In this document: in pieces, positions 21,146 through 30,950 of the stretch | How positions within the stretch are numbered: the stretch's first letter is position 1 | Layout of the letters: each line of letters starts with the position of its first letter | NCBI RefSeq assembly: GCF_024919295.1 | Contig: NZ_JANWTC010000004.1 | Coordinates: 148,534-212,533, forward strand | Reading direction: 5' to 3' | Source of the DNA: Corynebacterium lemuris | GTDB lineage: Bacteria; Actinomycetota; Actinomycetes; Mycobacteriales; Mycobacteriaceae | Length of the DNA: 64,000 bases | The notes under the pieces: generated by a model | Seen by the model: only the letters and a program-made list of their open reading frames with translations | What the model was told of the DNA's origin: nothing | The model's database searches: none | Program-made: the position numbers and the translations under genes

Positions 21146-22282
21146 ATGAACAGCCACGAACTGCGGACCATGACGCTCACCTTGCGCGGTGCACGCCGAC
21201 CTTTCAGGAGAAACCTGGCCTTCGCCGCCGACATGCCGGTCGAGGAACTGCTCGACCGGACATGCATCGCGCTCGGCCGTTATCCCACCCCGGATGCCGT
21301 GTTCCGGATGAGCGGGACCTTCATCGGCCGCGGGGCATACCACTTCAGCCATCCCAACCTGCGGGCCGAACTCATGCAGGAACCGCTGGCGGTGGAGCCC
21401 GGGAGGATGCAGTTGATCCTCGACCGGCTCGGGGGGTGGATCTTCGACATCACCGTCGACGAGAACCCTGCCTGGTCCCTGGAGCCGATCCGGATGGAAC
21501 TGACCGATACCGTTCCGCTGCTGCCCGGCCCGCAGATCCGGCTGCCGGAGTTCAACGCGGTGATGATGGTCAACGCAGGCGATCCCCTGCCCCCGGACCT
21601 GGAACGGGCCATCATCGTCGACGCCCTGCTGGAGCACATGGCCGCCGAGGTCCCCGACCCTGCCTCCGCCATGGAGCTCTACACCGTCCTGTCGGAGGCC
21701 GGGCGGCCTTTCGCACTGCCGGAGATTGAGCCTCTGGTGCGCACCACCCCGGACGTGGCGGTGCTCTTCGAGCTGCTCCGCCTGGCCACCGGGGAGAGCC
21801 CGCCGCGCCTGACCAAACCGGGTTTCCTGCCCGTGAAATACACCCGCCAGCTGGTGGAGCAGTTCCCGGTGCTGCGCCCGGTGCAGCGCAGTTCCTACCA
21901 TGGCGGTCATTTCCGCTACTCCTACTCGTCCAGGGATGCGGAGCTGCTCACCAGCATCATCGAACTCGGCCGTCGGGTCGGGGTGCTCGCCGCGGGGCCG
22001 GGTGAGCAGCTCACGGCGACGGACTTCGGCCGGGAGGTCCTCACCGGCGAAGAAGGGGTGCTGGCCAGGCTGAAGGCGGAGATCCTCCGCGCCCGAATTG
22101 GCGCAGTGCCCTATCCTCCTGTGGCTACCCCAGAGAGCCCGGGGTTGACCTTCGCCCAGTTTCTGGAGAAACAGGACCCGCCGGTCAGATATGAGCGGGG
22201 CTACGAGGACGAGCACCTGTACAGGCAGTTCCTCAACGAGGGGCTCCCCCGGGATGGGTGGCGTGAGCCCCTCCCCTTCTGA
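21146..22282 (+). CDS. Uncharacterised protein with a weak pRiA4b Orf3-like N-terminus
   Basis: This 378-residue protein has no clear function. I use the ATG giving MNSHELRTMTLTLRGARRPF because a GAGGGGG ribosome binding site lies upstream; the frame is open further upstream but reads as low-complexity sequence. The first 70 residues (LRGARRPFRRNLAFAADMPV, an LLDRTCIALG helix, then FRMSG) resemble the plasmid pRiA4b Orf3-like fold, in which a short beta strand is followed by a conserved helix. The remainder matches nothing I recognise. No signal peptide or membrane helix is evident. It lies on the plus strand inside a long minus-strand block, with echA-like downstream. Confidence 0.6.
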   Translation: MNSHELRTMTLTLRGARRPFRRNLAFAADMPVEELLDRTCIALGRYPTPDAVFRMSGTFIGRGAYHFSHPNLRAELMQEPLAVEPGRMQLILDRLGGWIFDITVDENPAWSLEPIRMELTDTVPLLPGPQIRLPEFNAVMMVNAGDPLPPDLERAIIVDALLEHMAAEVPDPASAMELYTVLSEAGRPFALPEIEPLVRTTPDVAVLFELLRLATGESPPRLTKPGFLPVKYTRQLVEQFPVLRPVQRSSYHGGHFRYSYSSRDAELLTSIIELGRRVGVLAAGPGEQLTATDFGREVLTGEEGVLARLKAEILRARIGAVPYPPVATPESPGLTFAQFLEKQDPPVRYERGYEDEHLYRQFLNEGLPRDGWREPLPF

Positions 22283-22354
22283 CCCGGAGCCGGTGGTGTG
22301 TGAGAATCAGGGCACTGCCCGTAGAAACCTCCGCACCGGAAGGACCGTCCCGCC

Positions 22355-23122
22355 GTGACTCCCCAGAACAAGCCGCTCGTCCTCAGCACCGACCACGAGC
22401 CGGAGGAGGGTGTGCTCATCCGGGAGATCAGGCTGAACAACCACGCCAAGCGCAACAGCCTCAACATCCCCATGGTCGAGGCGATTGAGGAGGCCATGCT
22501 CGCCGCGGTTGCGGACGGCGCCCGGGTGGTCCTCCTCCACGGCGAGGGCACGGTATTCTCCGCCGGGGCCGACCTGTCCGGCGACGTCTACGCCGGTGGC
22601 TTCTACCCGCGGCTGCTGCACATGCTGGGCACCATCCAGACCCTGCCCATCCCCGTGGTGGCATGGGTCAACGGCCCGGCGATCGGGGCGGGCACCCAGC
22701 TGGCGATGGCCTCCGACCTGCGGGTGGTCTCCGACACGGCACTGTTCCGCGTCCCCATAGCCGACGTGGCGATCGCACTGGACGAGGTCACCATCGCCAC
22801 CCTGGAGAACCTCGTCGGCGGCGCGGTCGCCCGCACGATGCTGTTCACCAACGCGCCCCTGTCCCACGAGCAGGCGGTCTCCTCCGGCTTCGCGGTCTCC
22901 CAGGGCGGATTCGCCGACGCCATGGCACTGGCCGAGCTGGTCGCCTCGAAGGCCCCGCTGACAATGCGCCACCTCAAGCACGAGTTCGCCCGTACCTCCC
23001 ACCGCCCCTATGAGGAGGCAGAGCGGTACGAGGCCGCCGCAGCAGCCTGGCACTCGGAGGATGTCGGGGAGTCCCGCAGGGCACGCGCGGAGAAGCGCGC
23101 CCCGCGGTTCCGGGGGCGCTAA
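22355..23122 (+). CDS. Enoyl-CoA hydratase/isomerase family protein, catalytic acids missing
   Basis: This 255-residue crotonase-fold protein keeps the CoA-binding and oxyanion-hole elements: FSAGADLSG at residues 68-76 and NGPAIGAGTQLAMASDLRV at 106-124. The two acids used by true enoyl-CoA hydratases are not there. The Glu of the usual GGGxEL motif is Gln115, and the Glu of the usual PE motif is Ile135 (FRVPIAD). It may therefore be an isomerase, a hydrolase or a non-catalytic acyl-CoA binder, as proposed for mycobacterial EchA6. Its stop abuts the rsmB stop on the other strand with no spacer. Confidence 0.85.
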   Translation: MTPQNKPLVLSTDHEPEEGVLIREIRLNNHAKRNSLNIPMVEAIEEAMLAAVADGARVVLLHGEGTVFSAGADLSGDVYAGGFYPRLLHMLGTIQTLPIPVVAWVNGPAIGAGTQLAMASDLRVVSDTALFRVPIADVAIALDEVTIATLENLVGGAVARTMLFTNAPLSHEQAVSSGFAVSQGGFADAMALAELVASKAPLTMRHLKHEFARTSHRPYEEAERYEAAAAAWHSEDVGESRRARAEKRAPRFRGR

Positions 23123-24604
23123 CTAAGCCCCACGGCGCAGCACGGCGAAAAACATCGCGTCCGTGCCATGGCGGTGCGGCCACATCTGGACACTCTTCTC
23201 CGAACCGACGTCCTGCATGGGGGCGACCAGCTCGTGCGCATCCACCTCGACCGCGCCCAGTTCGGCTACGGCGCGGTTCACGATCTGGCGGGTCTCCCGC
23301 AGATCCGGTGAGCACGTCGAATACACGACAACGCCACCGGGACGCACCAGCTTCAGCGCGGAGGACAGCAGGTCGTACTGCAGGGGGCTGAGCTCGGCGA
23401 TGTCATCCTCCGACTTGCGCCAGCGCGCCTCGGGGCGGCGACGCAGGGAGCCGAGGCCGGAGCAGGGGGCGTCGACAAGCACGCGGTCATAACCCGGCTC
23501 CAGACCGGGATCGCGGCCGTCGGCGACATGGACCGTCACCGGCAGGCCACGGGTGGTCTTCTCCACCAGCTTCGCGCGGTGCGGGGAGACCTCGACGGCA
23601 TCGACGTGGGCGGCATCGATACGCGCCAGCGCACCCATGAGTGCGGCCTTGCCGCCGGGTCCGGCACACAGGTCCAGCCAGCGACCGGTGTCCGTCCCCT
23701 CGACGGGGGCCTCGACCACCGCGCGGGCGATGAGCTGCGACCCCTCGTCCTGCACGGCCGCCAGGCCCTCCCGGACCGGTTCCAGATCACCCGGGTCACC
23801 GGAACCGAGGTGGACGGCGTAGGGCGAGTACTCCCCCTCCTCACCACCCGTCATCAGGGCGAGCTCCTCCGCGGTGATCTCACCCGGGCGGGCCACCAGA
23901 TGGACGGTAGGACGCTCGGAGTCCGCACTGAGGGCGGCGTCGAGATCCCCCAGCCCCAGCACCCGGGAGAAGGACTCCGCGATCCAGGTCGGATGGGCGT
24001 GGCGGAAGGCCACCGCGGCGATCTCACCGTCAGGGGTGAGCTTCCTGATCCACTTCTCCGCAGGTGTGCGCGAGATGGTGCGCATGACGGCGTTGGCGAA
24101 GCCCTTGGCCTTCTCGTTGCCGCTCGCCTCCACCAGGCGCACGGTCGTGTCGACGGCCGCGTGCGGCTCCACCCGCGTGTACAGCAGCTGGTAGGCGCCC
24201 AGACGCAGCGCATCAAGCACCTCGGGGGCGATCTGGTTGAGGGGACGGGTGGAACTCTCCGCGATCACGGCATCGAGGACCCCCATGGTGCGCAGCGTGC
24301 CGTAGGTGATCTCAGTGGTGAAGGCGGCGTCACGTTCGACGATCCGCCGTTCGCTGAGCAGGCGCGGCAGGATCAGGTTGGCGTAGGCATCGTCCGCACG
24401 TACCCGGCCGAGCACCTCGTGCGCCAGCAGACGCGGGGCATCCAGGCCGGGGAAGGTCCGCGGGGCGCGGTCCTGCTTCGGCCGGGGCCGGCCACCCTGC
24501 TTTCCACCTTGTGGCCGCGAACGCTGCTGCCTGCCCTGCGCCGGGGCCTCGTCCTGCTTCTTCGGCTGGCCGCCCCTGGACCGGGACCGGAATCCTCCGC
24601 TCAT
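23123..24604 (-). CDS. rsmB: 16S rRNA (cytosine-967-C5)-methyltransferase RsmB
   Basis: RsmB methylates cytosine 967 of 16S rRNA. The ATG overlapping the fmt stop by four bases gives 493 residues. The first 50 residues are a low-complexity, basic, Gln/Gly/Arg-rich tail not found in most RsmB proteins. A NusB-like RNA-binding domain follows (about 55-185). The methyltransferase part has the SAM-binding [35 protein letters not shown] and the catalytic YSTCSP. The cluster def-fmt-rsmB is common in bacteria. Confidence 0.94.
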   Translation of the reverse strand: MSGGFRSRSRGGQPKKQDEAPAQGRQQRSRPQGGKQGGRPRPKQDRAPRTFPGLDAPRLLAHEVLGRVRADDAYANLILPRLLSERRIVERDAAFTTEITYGTLRTMGVLDAVIAESSTRPLNQIAPEVLDALRLGAYQLLYTRVEPHAAVDTTVRLVEASGNEKAKGFANAVMRTISRTPAEKWIRKLTPDGEIAAVAFRHAHPTWIAESFSRVLGLGDLDAALSADSERPTVHLVARPGEITAEELALMTGGEEGEYSPYAVHLGSGDPGDLEPVREGLAAVQDEGSQLIARAVVEAPVEGTDTGRWLDLCAGPGGKAALMGALARIDAAHVDAVEVSPHRAKLVEKTTRGLPVTVHVADGRDPGLEPGYDRVLVDAPCSGLGSLRRRPEARWRKSEDDIAELSPLQYDLLSSALKLVRPGGVVVYSTCSPDLRETRQIVNRAVAELGAVEVDAHELVAPMQDVGSEKSVQMWPHRHGTDAMFFAVLRRGA

Positions 24605-25548
24605 GCGAAGTTCACCTGCTCCCCTGCCTGGAGGGCCGCGTTGCCGCGGGCCCAGTCGGCGGCGTTCATCATCTTCTTGCCCGGCGGCTGCGCCTGGCCG
24701 AGGGTCACCGCCCCGCTGCCGGTGCCGACGGTGACGGTGTTTTTGTCCACGCGGACCTCGCCGGGGACCAGGTCGGTGACCTCGGTGTCCGGGGTGACCG
24801 GGCCGAGCTTGATGCGGTCCTCGCCGAGCATGGTCCACGCGCCGGGACCGGGGGTGTGGGCCCGGATGTGGCGGTCGACGGCGAAGGCGGGACGGTGCCA
24901 GTCAACGCGGGCGTCCCCGGTGGTGATCTTCGGGGCGTAGGTCGGCTCGCCGGTCTGCGGCTGCGGCACGATCGCGCCGGCAGCCAGCCCGTCCATGGTG
25001 GCGGCGAGGAGATCGCTGCCCGAGTGGGCGAGGCGGGTCAGCAGGTCATCGGCGGTGTCGGTGGGCCGGATCGTCTCGGTGACGGTGCCCAGGACGGGGC
25101 CGGTGTCCAGTCCCTTCTCGATGCGGAAGGTCACGGCGCCGGTGATGTCGTCACCCGCGCGGATGGCGGCCTGCACCGGCGCGGCACCCCGCCAGGCGGG
25201 CAGCAGGGAGAAGTGGAGGTTGACCCAGCCGTGGGTCGGCAGACCGAGCAGGTCCTCCGGGACGAGGTTGCCGTAGGCGACGACCGGGATGGCCTCGGGG
25301 GCCAGCTCGGTGAGGCGGGCACGGATGGCCTCGCCGTCTCCGGTGCCGGCCTTCAGTGTCGTGGGGGTCAGCACCTCGATGCCGTGTTCCTGCGCGAGGG
25401 CGGACACCGGGGAGGGATGGAGGGTGCGGCCGCGGCCGCGGCGCGCGTCGGGTCGGGTGAGGATAGCGACGACCTCGTGGTCGGTCTGCAGCAGCCGTTC
25501 CAGGGCGACGACCGCTGGTTCCGGGGTGCCGGCGAAGATGAGACGCAT
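24601..25548 (-). CDS. fmt: Methionyl-tRNA formyltransferase
   Basis: Fmt formylates initiator methionyl-tRNA using 10-formyltetrahydrofolate. The 315-residue protein starts [13 protein letters not shown]. It carries the catalytic region [20 protein letters not shown] (near residue 109, Asn and His of the formyltransferase site) and [13 protein letters not shown] near residue 140. The C-terminal tRNA-binding domain follows. It lies 18 bases downstream of def and overlaps rsmB by four bases. Its product is the substrate source for the peptide deformylase encoded just upstream. Confidence 0.96.
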   Translation of the reverse strand: MRLIFAGTPEPAVVALERLLQTDHEVVAILTRPDARRGRGRTLHPSPVSALAQEHGIEVLTPTTLKAGTGDGEAIRARLTELAPEAIPVVAYGNLVPEDLLGLPTHGWVNLHFSLLPAWRGAAPVQAAIRAGDDITGAVTFRIEKGLDTGPVLGTVTETIRPTDTADDLLTRLAHSGSDLLAATMDGLAAGAIVPQPQTGEPTYAPKITTGDARVDWHRPAFAVDRHIRAHTPGPGAWTMLGEDRIKLGPVTPDTEVTDLVPGEVRVDKNTVTVGTGSGAVTLGQAQPPGKKMMNAADWARGNAALQAGEQVNFA

Positions 25549-25566
25549 GTGGTGGGGGTGCTCCTT

Positions 25567-26076
25567 CTAAGAGTTGAACCAGTCGGCGGTACGGATGGTG
25601 GCCATGGTTTCCTTGCGGTGCTCGGGGCTGAGACGTCTGAGGAAGAGCACCCCGTCCAGGTGGTCGGTCTCGTGCTGGATGCAGCGGGCCATCAGGCCGG
25701 AGGCGACCAGGGCGATGGGGTTGCCGTTGATGTCCTGGCCTGAGACGCGGACGGTCTGGAACCGTTCGGTCTCCACCGAGATGTCGGGGATGGACAGGCA
25801 GCCCTCTTCGCCGGTCTGGGTGTCCCCGCCGATGGCCTCCCAGACGGGGTTGATGATGTGTCCGCGCAGGCCGTTCTCGACGTGGGTGGTGTCGTAGACG
25901 AAGATCCGCCGGGTGAGACCGATCTGGTTGGCTGCCAGGCCGACTCCCCCGGCGTCGTCCATCGTCTCGAGCATGTCGTCGACGATGCCCCGCAGGGCGT
26001 CGTCGAACTCGGTGACCTCGTCGGACCGGGTGGTCAGGACGGGGTCACCGAACAGGCGGATGTCACGGATAGTCAT
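25567..26076 (-). CDS. def: Peptide deformylase
   Basis: Def removes the formyl group from new protein N-termini. The 169-residue metalloenzyme has the three family motifs: GVGLAANQIGL (near residue 44), EEGCLSIPD (near residue 89) with the metal-binding cysteine, and QHETDHLDG (near residue 132) with the HExxH zinc or iron site. Its AAGGAG ribosome binding site lies about 12 bases before the ATG. It leads the def-fmt-rsmB unit. Confidence 0.97.
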   Translation of the reverse strand: MTIRDIRLFGDPVLTTRSDEVTEFDDALRGIVDDMLETMDDAGGVGLAANQIGLTRRIFVYDTTHVENGLRGHIINPVWEAIGGDTQTGEEGCLSIPDISVETERFQTVRVSGQDINGNPIALVASGLMARCIQHETDHLDGVLFLRRLSPEHRKETMATIRTADWFNS

Positions 26077-26112
26077 GGGTTGCGCGGGCTCCTTAACGCT
26101 GATGTCTGTGGT

Positions 26113-26125
26113 GTAGACAGTCTAC
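26113..26125. promoter_or_regulatory. Palindrome GTAGAC-A-GTCTAC upstream of def
   Basis: A perfect inverted repeat of six-base arms around one central base lies about 37 bases upstream of the def start, between def and the divergent DUF2243 gene. The arms TAGAC and GTCTA equal the half-sites of the McbR operator seen before metK, but the spacing is one base instead of six. McbR binding is therefore unlikely. It could serve another dimeric regulator or be chance. Confidence 0.3.
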
Positions 26126-26263
26126 GTCTCCCCTGCTGCAGGCAGAATTCACCGGTTTCAGGCGGAGGCGGCGTGGAGCTCGGCCAGACCCGGCAGTCCA
26201 CGGCAACCCCAGCTGTCGATTAGCATGGAACCCAGTCAGCACCCCGCCGAGGAGTTGCCCGCC

Positions 26264-26734
26264 ATGCCGTCCACCGCTTCCCCGCCCCGCCCAGACCGCC
26301 ACCTGGTGCTCTCGGGAGTCCTGTTCGGCTGCGGCATCGCCGGATCGGTGATTGACCTGTTCATCTTTCACCTGGGTCTGCAGTGGCACCATTTCTACGA
26401 TCTGTCGACCACCCGGGTGGCGCTGACCTCCGACGGTTTCTTCCATGCCTTCACCTGGCTGATCACCGTGTGGGGCCTGTTCCTGCTGGTGGACACCCGC
26501 CGCCGGGGCCCGGTGCGGTGGGGGCACTGGACCGGTGCCGTCCTGATGGGTGTGGGATTCTTCCAGCTCTTCGACGGCGTGGTCAACCACAAGATCCTGG
26601 GGATCCACCAGATCCGCTACGGGGTGGACCTGTTCGTCTATGACCTGGTGTGGATCGGTTCGGCGGTGGTGGTCCTGTTGGCCGGTCTGGCCGTCCTGTG
26701 GTGGACCCGGGACACCGTCGCACCACAGAGGTGA
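26264..26734 (+). CDS. DUF2243 membrane protein
   Basis: This small integral membrane protein is of unknown function. The ATG at 26264 is preferred because GAGGAG lies nine bases upstream, giving 156 residues; an ATG 39 bases earlier lacks a ribosome binding site. Four membrane helices are predicted. Histidines and acidic residues cluster near membrane edges in LQWHHFYD, SDGFFHAFTWL and FDGVVNHKILGIHQ, suggesting metal or haem binding, though that is inference. It is followed after six bases by a CtaG-like gene, and the two are probably co-expressed and functionally linked. Confidence 0.85.
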   Translation: MPSTASPPRPDRHLVLSGVLFGCGIAGSVIDLFIFHLGLQWHHFYDLSTTRVALTSDGFFHAFTWLITVWGLFLLVDTRRRGPVRWGHWTGAVLMGVGFFQLFDGVVNHKILGIHQIRYGVDLFVYDLVWIGSAVVVLLAGLAVLWWTRDTVAPQR

Positions 26735-26740
26735 GCGGTC

Positions 26741-27544
26741 GTGCACCACGGCGATGTGACCGGCAGTCCCGGCGACTCCTGGCTGCTGTTCGACCTGGTG
26801 TGTCTCCTGCTGCTTCTGGCATCCGCCTCCGCGTACGGGATCGGGGTGCGGCGCACCCGCGGCGGCTGGCCCTGGTGGCGTAGCGCATTGTGGTTGACGG
26901 GCCTGGCCGGCGTTGCCGTGGCCCTGGTGGGTCCCCTGGGCCAGGCTGCCCGCACAGGTTTCACCGCGCACATGGCCGGCCATCTCCTGCTGGGGATGAT
27001 CGGCCCGCTGCTGCTGGTGCTCGCCGCGCCCATCAGCCTCGCTCTGCGCACCCTGCCGGTGGCGGGGGCCCGCCGGCTTTCCCGGGTGCTGCGCAGCCGA
27101 CCTGTACGGGTGGTGTCCCACCCGGTGGTCGCCGCGCTGTTCAATGCCGGGGGCCTGTGGCTGCTCTACACCACCGATCTGTTCCACCTGATGCACTCCT
27201 CGGTGTGGATCCATGCCCTGATCCACGTCCACGTGTTGGTCGTCGGGGTCGTGTTCACCGCCTCCATCATCAGCCCTGACCCGCTGGCACACCGGGCCTC
27301 GCTGAGAATGCGGGCCGGCGTGCTGGTGGTGTTCATCGCGGCGCACTCCATCCTGGGCAAGTGGCTGTATGCTCATCCTCCCCACGGGGTGGCGGCCGGT
27401 GACGCTCAACTGGGTGCCCAGCTGATGTACTACGGCGGTGACGTCGTCGACGTCCTCCTGCTGGTGCTGCTTTTCCTGGGTTGGTACCCGGTCGGATCCA
27501 CCCCCGCCCGACCGGTCCTGCTGCGGGCCTTCCCCCGCTCCTGA
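26741..27544 (+). CDS. CtaG-type cytochrome c oxidase assembly membrane protein
   Basis: This 267-residue membrane protein has about seven predicted helices and fits the caa3-type CtaG family, associated with copper delivery to or assembly of cytochrome oxidases. Family features include HMAGHLLLGMIGPLLLVLAA (near residue 76), then HLMHSSVWIHALIHVHV (near residue 149), and a late GKWLYAH. The histidine-rich helices could hold metal. The GTG start has AGAGGTGA upstream and lies six bases after the DUF2243 stop. It is not the soluble Cox11-type CtaG. The 3' end lies 17 bases from the priA stop on the other strand. Confidence 0.82.
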   Translation: MHHGDVTGSPGDSWLLFDLVCLLLLLASASAYGIGVRRTRGGWPWWRSALWLTGLAGVAVALVGPLGQAARTGFTAHMAGHLLLGMIGPLLLVLAAPISLALRTLPVAGARRLSRVLRSRPVRVVSHPVVAALFNAGGLWLLYTTDLFHLMHSSVWIHALIHVHVLVVGVVFTASIISPDPLAHRASLRMRAGVLVVFIAAHSILGKWLYAHPPHGVAAGDAQLGAQLMYYGGDVVDVLLLVLLFLGWYPVGSTPARPVLLRAFPRS

Positions 27545-27561
27545 GCTTCCGGTGCCCACCA

Positions 27562-29586
27562 CTATCCGATGTGGATCGGATCCACCTGGATGCGCAGCGG
27601 CAGGTCGTCCTTGCGCCCGGCCTTGGCCACCGCGGCCGCCTTCAGCGCCCTGCCCAGCACCGACCGTGGGCCCAACGGCGTCCGGAGCAGGATGCGCTGC
27701 GCGGGTCCGAAGCGTTCCTCGTCGTATTCTCCGGGCAGGTGCACCCCGGGCGGGAGGTCCACCGGGCCGAGCACCTCAGCGTGCTCGGGGAGCTGGAGAA
27801 TCTCCAGGAAGGTGTCCAGGGCGGCGTTGGCGCCGTCGACGGCGGCCATGTGCACGGCCGGGGGGAAGCGGACGTCGTGACGCTGCGCGAGCTCGCGGAC
27901 GGCGGCCCCGACCATGTCCCACCGGATCAGCGACTGCACCACCGCCAGGCCGGGATCAGCGACGATGACCACTTCCCCGCCCCTCCACGCCGGTGCCACG
28001 AGGGAGACGGCGGCCGCCCAGCGGGACAGCGCGTCCTCGGTGGCGCGCAGGTCCTGGCGGCCGAGCAGCGCCCACGTGTCCAGCAGCAGCGCGGCACCAT
28101 AGGCGCCCTCCGTCACGAAGGGCTCCGCGCCCGGGGTCGCCACCACCAGCGCCGGCCCGGATGACACCTCGGGCACCACCTTGTTGCCGCCGGAGGTGAT
28201 CACCCGGGTCGAGGGGAAGGCCCGGCCCAGTTCCTCGGCGGTGCGGTCTGCGCCCAGCACCACCGCGCGCAGACGGACGGAACCGCACTCGCCGCAGCGG
28301 TGGCGGGCGTCGGGGCGTCCGCACCAGCGGCAGGTGGGTACCCCGCCCTGCTGCCCGGAGCCGGTGGGCAGCCCCAGCGGCCCGTTGCACTGGCGGCAGC
28401 GGGCGGGGGCGCGGCAGGAGCCGCAGGCCAGGGTCGGGACGTAGCCCTTGCGGGGCACCTGGATGAGCGCCGGCTCACCCCGGTCCAACGCCCCGCGCAG
28501 GGCCTCGAAGGCCTGCTTCGGCAGGCGGGCGCTCGCCGCCAACGGGTCGCGGACCAGTTCGAATTCGGTGTCGGCTGCCGCGCGGATCAGGGGTGAGCGC
28601 TGCCGGATCACTTCCCGCGGTGCCACCAGGTCGTGGGCCCAGCCCGACTGCACGAGCAGCTGCGCTTCGGCGGTGCGGGAATGGCCGCCGAGGATGAGCG
28701 AGCAGCCTTCGAGCGCACTGCGGGTGGTCAGCACCTCCCGGGCGTGGACGTAGGGGGCGCGGGGGTCGACGAGGTTCTCGTCGCCGTCGTGGAGGATGAC
28801 CGCCAGGCGCAGGTCCTGCACGGGCGCGAAGGCCGCGGAGCGGGTGCCCACCACCAGGCGGGCCTGCCCGTGCAGCACCGCGAGAAAACGTCGGTAGCGG
28901 GCCTGCGGACCCAGGCCGGCGGTCAGCGTGGTCACCTGCTTCGCGGAGACCAGCTCCCGCAGGGCGGCCTCGAGCCTGTCGACGTCGCGCTGGTCCGGCA
29001 CCACCAGCAGCGCTCCCCCGCCGTCCTTGACCACCTTGACCGCCAGGGCGGCCAGCGCCTCGGCCCAGTCGTCGCCGGGGGCGATCTGCCAGGCCGCCCG
29101 GGCCGTCTGTCCGGCCAGCACGGCGTCGACGAAGGACTCGCCGTACTGGTACGCGGACCAGGACGACAGGTCCGGTTCGGTCACCGGCCCCAGTTCGGGC
29201 CAGGGCGCGGAGGTGTCCGTCTCCTCGGCGCGGGCGTGCCGGGAGGGGACGGCTGAGCGGATGAGGTCGGAGCGGATGCCGGCGTAGCGGTCGCAGAGGG
29301 CGTCGATAAGCGCGGCTGTGCGGTGCGGGTAGACGACGTCGGCTGAGATGACCCGCTCGATGTAGCGCAGCGTGCCCTCGTGCTCGGATGCGGTGGCGCG
29401 TTCCAGCAAGATGGCGTCGACCAGGCGGCCGGCAAAGCGGATGCGCACGCGCACGCCGGGCTGGGCGGTCTCGTCGTCCTCAGCCGCGATGCGGTAGTCG
29501 AAGAGCCGGTCCAGGTGCGCCAGGCCCAGGAGGGGCAGAACCCGCGCCACCGACCTGTGTGCTGCGGGGACGCGGGGTGTGGCCAT
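27562..29586 (-). CDS. priA: Primosomal protein PriA, ATPase-deficient actinobacterial form
   Basis: PriA recognises stalled replication forks and reloads the replisome. The ATG giving MATPRVPAAHRSVARVLPLL yields 674 residues. The N-terminal DNA 3'-end-binding domain is present, including LDRLFDYRIA and GVRVRIRFAGRLVDA. The zinc-binding cysteine cluster (CGSCRAPARCRQC, CRWCGRPDARHRCGECG) is also intact. The Walker A motif GxTGSGKT and other helicase motifs are not recognisable where they should be (near AGQTARAAWQIAPGDDWAEA). Actinobacterial PriA proteins are known to lack detectable helicase motifs, so this is a family trait and not a local mutation. metK lies immediately upstream. Confidence 0.9.
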   Translation of the reverse strand: MATPRVPAAHRSVARVLPLLGLAHLDRLFDYRIAAEDDETAQPGVRVRIRFAGRLVDAILLERATASEHEGTLRYIERVISADVVYPHRTAALIDALCDRYAGIRSDLIRSAVPSRHARAEETDTSAPWPELGPVTEPDLSSWSAYQYGESFVDAVLAGQTARAAWQIAPGDDWAEALAALAVKVVKDGGGALLVVPDQRDVDRLEAALRELVSAKQVTTLTAGLGPQARYRRFLAVLHGQARLVVGTRSAAFAPVQDLRLAVILHDGDENLVDPRAPYVHAREVLTTRSALEGCSLILGGHSRTAEAQLLVQSGWAHDLVAPREVIRQRSPLIRAAADTEFELVRDPLAASARLPKQAFEALRGALDRGEPALIQVPRKGYVPTLACGSCRAPARCRQCNGPLGLPTGSGQQGGVPTCRWCGRPDARHRCGECGSVRLRAVVLGADRTAEELGRAFPSTRVITSGGNKVVPEVSSGPALVVATPGAEPFVTEGAYGAALLLDTWALLGRQDLRATEDALSRWAAAVSLVAPAWRGGEVVIVADPGLAVVQSLIRWDMVGAAVRELAQRHDVRFPPAVHMAAVDGANAALDTFLEILQLPEHAEVLGPVDLPPGVHLPGEYDEERFGPAQRILLRTPLGPRSVLGRALKAAAVAKAGRKDDLPLRIQVDPIHIG

Positions 29587-29597
29587 GGACAACCACT

Positions 29598-30851
<1,254 letters not shown>

Positions 30852-30918
30852 GTGGGTGGTCCTTTTCGAAAGACAGATAGAAGACTAGGCGAGGCACTCG
30901 AAAGCGCCCCGCCCAATA

Positions 30919-30934
30919 TAGACCAAGCTGTCTA
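30919..30934. promoter_or_regulatory. McbR operator (TAGAC-N6-GTCTA) upstream of metK
   Basis: The sequence TAGAC, CAAGCT, GTCTA is an exact match to the palindromic McbR operator consensus known from Corynebacterium glutamicum, with the correct six-base spacing. It lies about 68 bases before the metK ATG, a suitable place for promoter occlusion. McbR responds to S-adenosylhomocysteine and represses sulfur amino acid genes. The sequence match is direct; binding is inferred. The mcbR gene itself is not in this window. Confidence 0.8.
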
Positions 30935-30950
30935 AACCAGTCAATTGGTC

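Noticed and set aside
21146..23122. A defence island or mobile element
   Set aside because: No nuclease, transposase, integrase, inverted terminal repeats or target-site duplications are visible; the two genes look like stable accessory genes.
30852..30950. A SAM riboswitch before metK
   Set aside because: The gap is about 100 bases and lacks the conserved helices; a perfect McbR operator explains control better.
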